This document shows, piece by piece, positions 31,062 through 39,141 of a stretch of DNA of 64,000 bases. Below the pieces are notes generated by a model. The model was not told where the DNA came from and did not search any database. It saw only the letters and a program-made list of their open reading frames with translations. Position numbers and translations under genes: made by a program. Within the stretch, counting starts at the first letter, position 1. The number at the start of each line of letters is the position of its first letter. Source of the DNA: Verrucomicrobiia bacterium (lineage in GTDB: Bacteria > Verrucomicrobiota > Verrucomicrobiia > Opitutales > Cerasicoccaceae); contig JAUIAM010000004.1 in NCBI GenBank assembly GCA_030425485.1, forward strand, positions 124,001-188,000, in the 5' to 3' direction.

Positions 31062-31673
31062 ATGATCAATCCCGAACGTATCGCCCATCCCGAGCACCCC
31101 GTGCTCCCCATCATTAAAGAGCGCTACAGCCCCTACGTCATGAACGGGCAAGCCGTCGAAAGCGAAAAGTTGCTGTCTTGCCTCGAAGCCGCCCGCTGGG
31201 CCGCCTCCAGCTTTAACGAGCAACCGTGGCGCTACATCTTGGCCACACGGGATGATACCGAGGCCTGGAACAAAGCGATGAACTGCCTCGTAGAAGCGAA
31301 TCAAGACTGGGCCAAAAACGCCGGAGTCCTCTTGCTCGCCTGCACCAAAAAGACCTTTTCCTACAACGGTAAACCCAACCGCGTCCACGAACACGATCTC
31401 GGCATGGCGGGCTGCAGCTTGACCCTTCAGGCGCAGGCGATCGGATTGCATGTCCACATGATGGGCGGCATCAATCACGCCAGCATCCGCGCCACCTACC
31501 AGGTGCCGGATGACTTTGAGCCCCTCACCGCCATTGCCATCGGCTACGCAGACAAGCCTGAAAATGGTGACCCCGAGCTGGCCAAGCGGGACACCGGCAC
31601 CCGGGAGCGCAAAGCGCTGTGCGAATTTGTTTTTGGCCATAGCTGGGGCCACAGCGCAAAGCAGGTGTTATAA
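31062..31673 (+). CDS. Nitroreductase-family flavoprotein
   Basis: 203 residues. The family pattern is clear: RYSPYVMNGQAVE near the start, then LEAARWAASSFNEQPWRYI (FMN-contacting, about 50-68), and LGMAGCSLTLQAQAIGLHVHMMGG (about 124-147). A QVPDDFEPLTAIAIGYAD segment near 150-168 completes the fold. Such enzymes use FMN and NAD(P)H to reduce nitro groups, quinones or flavins; the natural substrate cannot be told. An upstream in-frame TTG exists but the ATG at 31062 fits the family start. Confidence 0.9.
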   Translation: MINPERIAHPEHPVLPIIKERYSPYVMNGQAVESEKLLSCLEAARWAASSFNEQPWRYILATRDDTEAWNKAMNCLVEANQDWAKNAGVLLLACTKKTFSYNGKPNRVHEHDLGMAGCSLTLQAQAIGLHVHMMGGINHASIRATYQVPDDFEPLTAIAIGYADKPENGDPELAKRDTGTRERKALCEFVFGHSWGHSAKQVL

Positions 31674-31737
31674 TAACCAGTCGATACTATCTCAAGGAAC
31701 TTGACGATACTCAGGGTTTACCCTGATTCTATCGGCT

Positions 31738-33264
31738 ATGCTGATCCCACGAATCCTAGCCATATCACTCTTCACCCTGGCCTCTGCCACCCTCGTGCAG
31801 GCAGACGTCACCGTTCCCAATATTTTCGGGAGCAAAATGGTGCTCCAGCGGGAGCAGCACAATCCAGTCTGGGGTAAGGCAGATCCCGGCGAGCAAGTCA
31901 CCGTCAGCATCGGCACCCAGAAGAAAACCACAAAGGCCGACGATAACGGCGAATGGATGGTTGAGCTCGACCCGCTGAAGCTTGGCGACCCCCTGACCAT
32001 GACCGTTGAGGGCAAGAGCAATACCCTCACCTTTGATGACGTGCTCGTGGGCGAAGTCTGGATGTGCTCCGGACAGTCCAATATGCAGTGGAGCGTTGCT
32101 CGCTCCAACTTCCCCAAACTGGAAATCGCCTCGGCCAACTATCCGGAGATCCGCCTCATCACGGTACCGCTCAAGGGCACTCAGGAGCCACAGGACAACT
32201 TCGACGGTCAGTGGGAAATCTGCTCCCCCGACACCATCCCGCATTTTTCCGCGGTGGGCTACTTCTTTGGCCGTAACCTCTACAACACCCTTCAGGTCCC
32301 GATCGGCCTGATCGACAACGCATGGGGTGGCTCTTCTGCCGAGGCATGGGTTCCGCGCGAAGTGCTGGAAAAATACCCCGAGTACACCGCCTACATCCAG
32401 CACAATGACAGCTTCGTCAATGCCTACAGCGACGAAGTTCACGCGGAGAAAGTCGCAAAGTACAAGGATGACGTTGCCGAATGGGAAGCCAATGGCATGA
32501 AGGGCCGCAAGCCACGCTACCCCAGTGATCCGCGTTCCAACCAGCACCGCCCCGGGAACATTTACAACGGCGTGCTCAACCCCACCATTGGCTACGGTAT
32601 CCGCGGTGTCATCTGGTATCAGGGCGAATCGAATGCAGGCCGCGCGGAGAACTACCAGAAGCTTTTCCCCCTTATGATCTCCAATTGGCGCGATGCCTGG
32701 GGCCAGGGCGACTTCCCCTTCTACTGGGTTCAACTGGCTGACTACCGCGACGAAACGGACGACCCCAACGCCGCCGGCTGGGCCAGCCTGCGCGAAGCCC
32801 AAACCATGACACTCGACCTGCCCAACACCGGCCAGGCAGTCATCATCGACGCCGGGGAAGGGCGCGACATTCACCCGCGCGACAAGCAGACCGTGGCCAA
32901 CCGCCTCGCTTCCATCGCGCTGGCCCGCGACTACGGCTACAAGATTCCCTACAAGAGTGGGCTCTACGAAAGCATGGAAGTGCAGGGTGACAAAATCGTC
33001 GTAACCCTCGACCTTGAAAAAGGTGCCAAGCTCTACACCTTCGACGTCAATGAGCCCATCGGCTTTGCCATTGCCGGAGAGGACCAGAACTTCGTCTGGG
33101 CTAAGGCCAAAGTAACCGGTGACAATCAAGTCACCGTCTGGAGCGAGAATATCTCGAACCCCGCCGCCGTCCGTTACGCCTGGTCGAACAACCCGGTCTC
33201 CAACCTCTACGACACCAACGGCTTGCCGGTAACGCCCTTCCGCACAGACGACTGGCAGAAGTAG
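31738..33264 (+). CDS. Exported sialate O-acetylesterase-like SGNH esterase
   Basis: 508 residues. Signal peptide 1-22 (ending VQA), then an N-terminal beta domain (VTVPNIFGSKMVLQREQHNP, PVWGKADPGEQVTVSI) and the SGNH catalytic part: block I VWMCSGQSNMQWSV with the nucleophile Ser near 117, block III GVIWYQGESNAG near 295, and block V IDAGEGRDIHPRDKQ with Asp/His near 377-380. This is the SASA/DUF303 family that removes O-acetyl groups from sialic acids or plant/algal polysaccharides, so polysaccharide use in the periplasm is likely. A strong terminator follows. Confidence 0.93.
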   Translation: MLIPRILAISLFTLASATLVQADVTVPNIFGSKMVLQREQHNPVWGKADPGEQVTVSIGTQKKTTKADDNGEWMVELDPLKLGDPLTMTVEGKSNTLTFDDVLVGEVWMCSGQSNMQWSVARSNFPKLEIASANYPEIRLITVPLKGTQEPQDNFDGQWEICSPDTIPHFSAVGYFFGRNLYNTLQVPIGLIDNAWGGSSAEAWVPREVLEKYPEYTAYIQHNDSFVNAYSDEVHAEKVAKYKDDVAEWEANGMKGRKPRYPSDPRSNQHRPGNIYNGVLNPTIGYGIRGVIWYQGESNAGRAENYQKLFPLMISNWRDAWGQGDFPFYWVQLADYRDETDDPNAAGWASLREAQTMTLDLPNTGQAVIIDAGEGRDIHPRDKQTVANRLASIALARDYGYKIPYKSGLYESMEVQGDKIVVTLDLEKGAKLYTFDVNEPIGFAIAGEDQNFVWAKAKVTGDNQVTVWSENISNPAAVRYAWSNNPVSNLYDTNGLPVTPFRTDDWQK

Positions 33265-33289
33265 CTCGCCCGACCAAAACTTTTCGAAG

Positions 33290-33319
33290 CGCCTTTCCTG
33301 AAACGGAAAGGCGTTTTTT
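33290..33319 (+). terminator. Rho-independent terminator after the SGNH esterase
   Basis: A 9 bp perfect stem, CGCCTTTCC paired with GGAAAGGCG, loop TGAAAC, followed by six T residues. It starts 26 bp after the stop codon. Confidence 0.9.
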
Positions 33320-33350
33320 ATGTAAAACCTGCCCCCTTGGTCAGGTCCCC

Positions 33351-34085
33351 TTACAAACCACTCTGGTCGATCACACTCAGGGCGTAGAGCGCAGCTGTCT
33401 CTGCGCGCAAAACGTTGGTAGCCAGCCGTACCGGACGGTAGCCCGCCTCGGCCAGCAGGGTGTACTCCTCCGGCGTGAAATCACCCTCCGGCCCGATCAG
33501 TATTTCCACCGCCGAAGCCGCCCCCTGCCGATGCAGCACCTCACCCAGCGGCGCACTCGCCTCCTCCAGGCTCGCCACCAGACGCAGAGCGCCGGTATCC
33601 GCCTGGGCCGCCATGTCCTTTAAGGGTACGGGTTGAACGATCTGAGGCAGCCAACGGTTGCCCGATTGCTTACAAGCCTCGACCGCTACCGCACGCCAGT
33701 GCTCAAGCTTGTTTTCAGCCCGCTCAGCGGTCAATTTGACTTCGCATCGCTGCGTTAGGACGGGCTGGATCTCGCTCAGGCCAATCTCCGTGGCGTGGCG
33801 CAGGACTTCGTCGAAGGCTTTTCCTTTAATCAGGGCCATGGAGAGCTTTACCGCGCGTGGCGGGGGTGCTGGCTCGCACACAGTGGTAATCCTGACTACT
33901 ACCTTGCGGGGCGCAGCTTCGGAAATTTCTGCCTCCCAGGCGTTTCCGTGGCCATCGATCAGCGTAACGGCATCGCCAATCCGGGCCCGCAGGACCCGCG
34001 TCAGGTGATGGGCCTCAGATGCGGGTAATTCCAGCTCGCCAGAAGCGGGGGCTCCCTCGGGAAGATAAACGCGAAAACCAGCCAT
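33351..34085 (-). CDS. rsmE: 16S rRNA (uracil-1498 N3) methyltransferase RsmE
   Basis: 244 residues, the usual length (E. coli 243). PUA-like N-terminus (FRVYLPEG, EAHHLTRVLRARIGD, about 1-45), then the SPOUT knot: LIKGKAFDEVLRHATEIGLSEIQPVLT (about 88-115), CKQSGNRWLPQI, ILIGPEGDFTPEEY (about 200) and LATNVLRAETAALYAL (about 225), which forms the SAM pocket. The ATG at 34085 is preferred over an upstream frame that lacks family similarity. A second RsmE-like gene occurs at 39142-39894. Confidence 0.95.
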   Translation of the reverse strand: MAGFRVYLPEGAPASGELELPASEAHHLTRVLRARIGDAVTLIDGHGNAWEAEISEAAPRKVVVRITTVCEPAPPPRAVKLSMALIKGKAFDEVLRHATEIGLSEIQPVLTQRCEVKLTAERAENKLEHWRAVAVEACKQSGNRWLPQIVQPVPLKDMAAQADTGALRLVASLEEASAPLGEVLHRQGAASAVEILIGPEGDFTPEEYTLLAEAGYRPVRLATNVLRAETAALYALSVIDQSGL

Positions 34086-34124
34086 TACGAACAGCTTACA
34101 CCATTCAGCCTGAAATTCGACCAA

Positions 34125-34159
34125 AAAGAAACGCCACCCATAATCGGTGGCGTCTCTTT
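34125..34159 (-). terminator. Terminator downstream of the Mla operon
   Basis: A hairpin with an 8 bp core (ACGCCACC with GGTGGCGT) extended by an AAAGA/TCTTT pair across one mismatch. Read on the minus strand the stem is followed by a T-rich tract. It sits about 150 bp past the MCE gene and just before rsmE. Confidence 0.6.
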
Positions 34160-34307
34160 AACCTAAATGCAAACTACAAACTAGACTGAAACTATACGCT
34201 GCAACTTCAAATCTTGAGGGGTTGCTTAAAGATAGACGGGGCACAGGGCCGAACGTTCAAAAAAAATGGTGTTTTTTGAGATTTTCTTCAAAAAAGTTGT
34301 GTCAGTA

Positions 34308-35285
34308 CTAGAAAAGCCCATTGGAAAGGGCCCCCGCAGCCGAACCCACACTGCCCCCGCTGAACTGCTCGACCGCGTCATCGACCTCCTCCAGCGTCTC
34401 CTGTGTCTGGATGTAAAGCGCATCGTCGGCCAAAATCCGCCCCAACGTGTTATCGGGCGAATTCAGCTTGGTGGTAAAGCTCTCGATATTATCAAAGCTG
34501 ATCCGCACCTTGCCGCCGAGCGTATCATCGTAGACCAACGCACCCATCGCCGTATCCGTGGACTTGAGCTGCCCGAGGAAATCACTGGCCTGCGCGGTGA
34601 CCAGGGTCAGGTTTTCCGTCGCGGCCAATATCTGGTTGTAGGCTGCGTCATCGTTGATGAGCCTGTTCAGGGTGCCATCGGCGTTGACCAGGTCGCTGCT
34701 CAGTTGCTCCAAATTGATCAAGGTGGTGTTGAGGCGCTCGCGGTTCTCGGTGATGAGGGCGTTGAGGTTGGTAAAAACAGACTCCTCGCCCTCGCCGCCA
34801 GCAAACACGCTCAAGGTACTGTCGAGTTTCTTAAAGGCGTTGTCCATCTGCTCGCCGATTTTACCGATTTCGGCCACCACCTCGGAAAAGCCCGGTGACT
34901 CTACGGTTAAAATATCGCTACCATCAGCGAGATACTCGTGCGAGTCCCCGTAGCTAATCGCCACGTAGTTCGTGCCGATCAAACCGCTGGTCAGGATGGT
35001 GGCCTCGGAATCCTGCGGTATCTGAAACTTCGATCGGATGAGCAGGACGGCGACGGCCTTGCCGTCCACGAGGTCCGTGTCGAGCACATTACCGATTTGC
35101 ACCCCGGCCATACGCACCTCGTCAGAGCGCTTGAGCTCGCGCAAGTTTTTGAACGAAGCGACGACCGTGTAGCCGTCGTGACTGTTCACGCGCGGGTCGG
35201 ACAGCGTCTCGTACATGAGCAGGAGCAAGCCGACACCCAAGAGAAAAAAGATGCCTACGCGAATGGATTGCGAGGTGTGGTTCAT
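34308..35285 (-). CDS. mlaD: MlaD-family MCE-domain lipid-transport protein
   Basis: 325 residues. One N-terminal transmembrane anchor (RVGIFFLLGVGLLLLMYETL), then the MCE domain (about 35-120: YTVVASFKNLRELKRSDEV, RMAGVQIGNV, ILTSGLIGTNYVAISYG). A long helical C-terminal tail (about 130-300) with repeated NLE/NI/LG segments probably forms the periplasmic needle or bundle as in larger MCE proteins. It is longer than E. coli MlaD (183). Adjacent MlaF- and MlaE-type genes confirm an MCE phospholipid transporter. Substrate and direction are not determined. Confidence 0.93.
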   Translation of the reverse strand: MNHTSQSIRVGIFFLLGVGLLLLMYETLSDPRVNSHDGYTVVASFKNLRELKRSDEVRMAGVQIGNVLDTDLVDGKAVAVLLIRSKFQIPQDSEATILTSGLIGTNYVAISYGDSHEYLADGSDILTVESPGFSEVVAEIGKIGEQMDNAFKKLDSTLSVFAGGEGEESVFTNLNALITENRERLNTTLINLEQLSSDLVNADGTLNRLINDDAAYNQILAATENLTLVTAQASDFLGQLKSTDTAMGALVYDDTLGGKVRISFDNIESFTTKLNSPDNTLGRILADDALYIQTQETLEEVDDAVEQFSGGSVGSAAGALSNGLF

Positions 35286-35336
35286 AGGTCTGAGTTAATC
35301 AAGAGCGGAGAGTGAACACAAGATTAGAGGCGGAGG

Positions 35337-36134
35337 CTAGCAAGCGAGGTTCTGCCGGAAGCGCGGGTTGTTGCAGTTGATTGAAGGCTTGAGGAAGGCC
35401 GTGACCTCCGGGTCCTCGCTCTCGGCCAGCTTTTGCGGCGTATCGAGCATGACGACCTTTCCGCTGCCCATCAGGGCCACGCGCTCGCCAATGCTGGCGG
35501 CCAGCTCGCGGTCGTGCGAGACCACGATACTCGTCATATCGTACTCCTCGCGCAAGGTGCCGATCACCTCAGTGATGTTAGCCGCCGAGACCGGGTCGAG
35601 CTCCGAGGTAGGCTCATCAAAGAGCAGCAGGCGCGGTTCGATAATCAGCGAACGCGCGATGGCCACGCGCTTGCGCATGCCGCCGGAGAGCTGGGACGGC
35701 ATCTTGTCCGCACAGCCCTCCAGATTGAGGATGCGCAGGGTGTAGGCGACCTTTTCGTTGATCGTCTTACGGTCGTAGAGCCGATGCTCGCGCGGATAAA
35801 AGCCCAGGTTTTCCTCCACCGTGAGGGAGTTAAAGAGCCCGCCGGCCTGGAAAACAATCGCCGTGTGCATGAGCTTGTGTGTCTGCTGCTTAAAGGCATC
35901 CAACCCGTTGATGCGGATTTCGCCCTCATCGACTTTCTCCAGGTTGACAATGGCCCGCATCAGCGTGCTCTTGCCCGCGCCGCTGGGTCCCATGATGACA
36001 AAGATTTCGCCCGGCTCAATGGTGAAGCTCACGTCGTCCAGCACCCGCTGATTGTTATAGCTCTTGCTCACGCGGTCAATCTCCACACGCACCGCGCGCC
36101 GATCATCAACAGGGTTTTCCGGTGTATTGGCCAT
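35337..36134 (-). CDS. mlaF: MlaF-like ABC transporter ATP-binding protein
   Basis: 265 residues with Walker A GPSGAGKSTLMRAIV (about 51-65), signature LSGGMRKRVAIARSL (about 153-167), Walker B LLLFDEPTSELDPVS and H-loop VVSHDRELA. The LSGGMRKRVAIARS wording is typical of MCE/Mla-type ATPases. It energises the MlaE permease. Eight bases separate it from mlaE upstream and 51 bp from mlaD downstream, so all three are one transcription unit. Confidence 0.95.
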   Translation of the reverse strand: MANTPENPVDDRRAVRVEIDRVSKSYNNQRVLDDVSFTIEPGEIFVIMGPSGAGKSTLMRAIVNLEKVDEGEIRINGLDAFKQQTHKLMHTAIVFQAGGLFNSLTVEENLGFYPREHRLYDRKTINEKVAYTLRILNLEGCADKMPSQLSGGMRKRVAIARSLIIEPRLLLFDEPTSELDPVSAANITEVIGTLREEYDMTSIVVSHDRELAASIGERVALMGSGKVVMLDTPQKLAESEDPEVTAFLKPSINCNNPRFRQNLAC

Positions 36135-36142
36135 AGCTAAGG

Positions 36143-36898
36143 TTACATCAGTACGCGGGTTAAAACAAAGTCGAGGAACAGAATAATTACCATCGAGGCC
36201 ACCACTGCCGAAGTAACCGACATGCCGATTTCGCGCGGTCCGCCCTTGGTGTTCAGCCCCTGCGTGCAGGCAATCAGGATCACGCTGACCCCGAAAATCA
36301 TGCCCTTGATCTGGCCGTCGATGATGTCGTGAAAGCTGACCACGTGCTTGAGGTTGGCCCAGTAGACCTCCTCCGGCTGCGCGATGAAGGGCACGTGTGC
36401 TGCTGCCATCGCCCCACCGTACCAGCCGACGAATATCGCCACGCCAACCACAATTGGCATCATCAGGATGATGGCGACGAGGCGAGGCATGACCAGAATG
36501 CGCTCGGCGGGTACGTTCATGGTCTTGAGCGCGTCGATCTCGTGGTAGACCTTCATCGAAGCAATTTCCGCCGTGACCGACGAGCCCACACGCCCGGCCA
36601 GCAGCAACGCACTGATAAGCGGCGCCAGCTCGCGAGACATCCCCAGCCCGGAGATGCGCCCCAGGTAGAGGTTGGCCCCGGCAAAGTCCTCCAGGCTGTC
36701 CCCGGTCTGCATCACGAGCACGGCGCCCAGAAAGAAGGCCATAATCGAAACCATCGGCATAGTCTTGTAGCCGATGTTAAAGCAGTAGTCCATCAGGCGC
36801 GTAAACTGCCAGGGGAGGGTCGGCAGGTAGTAGAGCGACCGGAAAAACACCAGCACGCACTCGCCCGCAAAACCAAAGAAGTTCTTAATCGCCTGCAT
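36143..36898 (-). CDS. mlaE: MlaE-like MCE transporter permease
   Basis: 251 residues with five to six membrane segments. The family block is LGMSRELAPLISALLLAGRVGSSVTAEIASMKV (about 87-119; the key motif E-L-A-P and G-R-V-G-S is seen), followed by EIDALKTMNVPAERILVMPRLVA, where EIDAL is the known EQxDAL-type segment. The C-terminal block GGPREIGMSVTSAVVASMV completes MlaE/YrbE. It is the inner-membrane channel for phospholipids. A 14-codon frame with a good ribosome-binding site precedes its start. Confidence 0.95.
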   Translation of the reverse strand: MQAIKNFFGFAGECVLVFFRSLYYLPTLPWQFTRLMDYCFNIGYKTMPMVSIMAFFLGAVLVMQTGDSLEDFAGANLYLGRISGLGMSRELAPLISALLLAGRVGSSVTAEIASMKVYHEIDALKTMNVPAERILVMPRLVAIILMMPIVVGVAIFVGWYGGAMAAAHVPFIAQPEEVYWANLKHVVSFHDIIDGQIKGMIFGVSVILIACTQGLNTKGGPREIGMSVTSAVVASMVIILFLDFVLTRVLM

Positions 36899-36901
36899 AA
36901 G

Positions 36902-36946
36902 TTACTGTCCGGAGCCTTTCCGGTTGAGCTTATAAATGTATGCCAT
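36902..36946 (-). CDS. Possible 14-residue leader ORF before mlaE (low confidence)
   Basis: ATG to TAA gives MAYIYKLNRKGSGQ. GAGGA lies 6-7 bases before the ATG and the stop is 3 bp from the mlaE start. It lies in the 61 bp gap between the WPF-repeat gene and mlaE. It could be a translational-coupling leader or a chance frame. Confidence 0.3.
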   Translation of the reverse strand: MAYIYKLNRKGSGQ

Positions 36947-36959
36947 CGGGTATCCTCGC

Positions 36960-38477
36960 TTAGTCAATCGTGAACCACAGGAGGCTGAAAGTCGTCACAC
37001 CCGCGTTTCTCTCCACCCCAAAGAGCCCGTCGAGCAGGGAGAACTTGGCCCGCCCGGGGGCGACATCGTGCTCGATGATCGGCCCGAGGGTAAACCGGGT
37101 GGAGTCCTCCGTCTTCGTCTCGTGGATAAAGTCCCAGAAGTAGCCCTGCTCGGTCACCCCCGTCACCTCGTCGCGCTGCATGCGGTAAAAGGTGAACAAC
37201 GGTGAGTAGAGTTTCTTCACCACCTCGGAGTTGGGAAAGAAGACCGCCAGCGGGCTGGGGAACTGCGCCTGCGTCAGGCCCTTGCCATTGGAATACTCCG
37301 AATAGAAAGGCCACATGTGCAGGAGGGTCGAAGGCACGGCCTCCGGGTTTTCCAGCGAGTAGACCTCCTTTTCCCAGTACATGATGTAGAGCACCTGCGT
37401 GCGCTCGAAGCGGTAGGCGTCATCCCGCGCCTGTGTCTGGTGGAAAAAAGGCCAGGCATACCAGCGGTCGTCCCGCTCAGGGGTGATTTCCTCTGAGTAA
37501 AAGGGAAGCCAGCGCTCAAAGGTTTGGTTTGGCCCCTCGCCCTGCACCCAGAGCGGCCAGAGCAGGCGCTGCTCGTAGTAGCCGGAGTCGAACTCTTCCC
37601 GCCAGCCGAAGAAGGGCCAGATAATCGAAACGTCTTCCACTGTGGCCGAACGCTCGATCGCGTATAGCGGCAGAAAACCCTGACGGATGCGCGGCTGGGG
37701 CTGGTCCATCTGATCAATGTCCCGATAAATAAACGGCCAGAAGGCAAACTGATGGTCGTACTTGTCCTTTTGGTAAAAATGTCCCCCCAGCGGCCAGAGC
37801 GCAAAGCCGCCCGCCTCGGGACCCTCCTGCCATTGGATGAGCGGCCAGGGCGCACCGTAGCGTTCGGCCTCCGGGCGGTGCATATTCAGGTAGGCCGGAA
37901 AAGCAACAAAGGAGAAGCTGCCCAGGAGCAGGCTGTTGTTGATCGTCCCATAAAGCGGGAACACGGCGAAGGTATTATCCTCGGCGTTCTGCGCGTTGCG
38001 GTCACGGAACACGAAAGGAAAGATCGAAAACGTGGTCTCCTCTATTTCGCCCTCAGCATCGCGCTCTTCCGTGCCCGAGATGACAAACATGATGCTCCAG
38101 CGGGTCTTATCCTCGGAATTGTGCCAGGAGAGAAAAGGCGGCAGCAGGTAGGCGCTCTCCGTCCCCGTGTCTTCGTTGTAGAACTTCACCGCTAAGGGGC
38201 GAAAGGCCTCCCAACGCACCGGCCCCACCGTTTCTTCCTCGAAAATCGGCCCCAGCACCTGCACATGGCGCCCGCCTTCGGCATTGGTGGTGTCGCGCCA
38301 AAGCGGAGCCCACTCCACCTCGGCCTGTACGCGCAAGCCGCCCAGCATCAGAAGAAAGAGAAATGTGCCGGACCAGATGCGCCATACGCCTCCGCCAAAG
38401 CAAGCCTGTCGAGCTGTAAACAAGCCCCCAAACTTGCCACTCGGGCTTCGCTTTGGCGAGGCTTTTTCCACCCCCAA
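36960..38477 (-). CDS. Exported Trp-Pro-Phe-rich repeat protein heading the Mla operon
   Basis: 505 residues. After a basic N-terminus (alternative inner starts possible) there is a hydrophobic signal region (IWSGTFLFLLMLGGLRVQAE, about 34-53). The rest is a series of beta-strand-like repeats with a W-P-F/L core at irregular spacing: FSIFPFVF, FAVFPLYG, FALWPLGG, FAFWPFIY, IIWPFFGW, LLWPLWVQ, YAWPFFHQ, LHMWPFYS, then SPLFTFY and TFSLLWFTI. The C-terminus ends in aromatic strands, as in many outer-membrane beta-barrels, though I recognise no family. It lies 61 bp upstream of mlaE on the same strand, suggesting an envelope-lipid role. Confidence 0.75.
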   Translation of the reverse strand: MGVEKASPKRSPSGKFGGLFTARQACFGGGVWRIWSGTFLFLLMLGGLRVQAEVEWAPLWRDTTNAEGGRHVQVLGPIFEEETVGPVRWEAFRPLAVKFYNEDTGTESAYLLPPFLSWHNSEDKTRWSIMFVISGTEERDAEGEIEETTFSIFPFVFRDRNAQNAEDNTFAVFPLYGTINNSLLLGSFSFVAFPAYLNMHRPEAERYGAPWPLIQWQEGPEAGGFALWPLGGHFYQKDKYDHQFAFWPFIYRDIDQMDQPQPRIRQGFLPLYAIERSATVEDVSIIWPFFGWREEFDSGYYEQRLLWPLWVQGEGPNQTFERWLPFYSEEITPERDDRWYAWPFFHQTQARDDAYRFERTQVLYIMYWEKEVYSLENPEAVPSTLLHMWPFYSEYSNGKGLTQAQFPSPLAVFFPNSEVVKKLYSPLFTFYRMQRDEVTGVTEQGYFWDFIHETKTEDSTRFTLGPIIEHDVAPGRAKFSLLDGLFGVERNAGVTTFSLLWFTID

Positions 38478-38556
38478 AGAGGGCCTTTAGTACCCGAGAC
38501 AGGCAGGCATAGCCTTCCCGCTTGCCACCGCCGCCGCGAACCGCCATCCCTACCCT

Positions 38557-39126
38557 ATGCGCGTAACAGGAGGCAGGGCGCGGGGCATCCCGCTCAAAGC
38601 ACCGAGCAAGGGCGAAGTCCGCCCGGCCACGGACTACCTGCGCGAAGCCGTCTTCTCCTCGCTCGGCCCCCGTATTCCCGAGGCCCGCGTGCTCGACCTC
38701 TTTGCCGGAAGTGGTGCCTATGGCCTCGAAGCCCTCAGCCGCGGGGCGGCCAGTGTCAGCTTTATCGAAAAAGATCGCCGCTGCCTGGCCTGCCTAAAGG
38801 AAAACCTTGCCGCCGTGCGCAAGGCCCTCGGCATCGATGCCCCCGCCGACATCGCCAGTGGCGATGCCCTGCGCTGGAAGCGCGACGAACCGCTCGACAT
38901 CGTATTCTGCGACCCACCCTACCCACTATGGAAGTCCCAGTCCGCCCCTCTGGCCGAGCTTTTCGAACGAATCGCGAGCGAAAACGGTGCCCATACCTTT
39001 GTCCTCGAAGCTCCGGGCGGCTCCGCCCCAGCGATCGGCCCCAGCCTTTCCCTGCTCAAGCGCATCGGCAAGGGCAACACCCAGCCCGCTGCCTGGGTTT
39101 TTAGGGCGACTCATGCGTCAGACTAA
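38557..39126 (+). CDS. rsmD: 16S rRNA (guanine-966 N2) methyltransferase RsmD
   Basis: 189 residues. Hallmarks: MRVTGGRARGIPLKAP (N-terminal RsmD start), RPATDYLREAVFSSLG (about 26-41), SAM-binding VLDLFAGSGAYGLEALSRGA (about 48-67) and the catalytic CDPPYPLW (about 118-125). It methylates G966 in 16S rRNA during 30S assembly. It is divergent from the WPF-repeat gene and convergent with the RsmE-like gene, whose stop lies 15 bp away. Confidence 0.93.
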   Translation: MRVTGGRARGIPLKAPSKGEVRPATDYLREAVFSSLGPRIPEARVLDLFAGSGAYGLEALSRGAASVSFIEKDRRCLACLKENLAAVRKALGIDAPADIASGDALRWKRDEPLDIVFCDPPYPLWKSQSAPLAELFERIASENGAHTFVLEAPGGSAPAIGPSLSLLKRIGKGNTQPAAWVFRATHASD

Positions 39127-39141
39127 AGCGGTACGCGGAGC

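Noticed and set aside
31765-33129. 454-residue minus-strand frame opposite the SGNH esterase
   Set aside because: Antisense of a gene with all catalytic blocks present; no signal or known domain in this frame.
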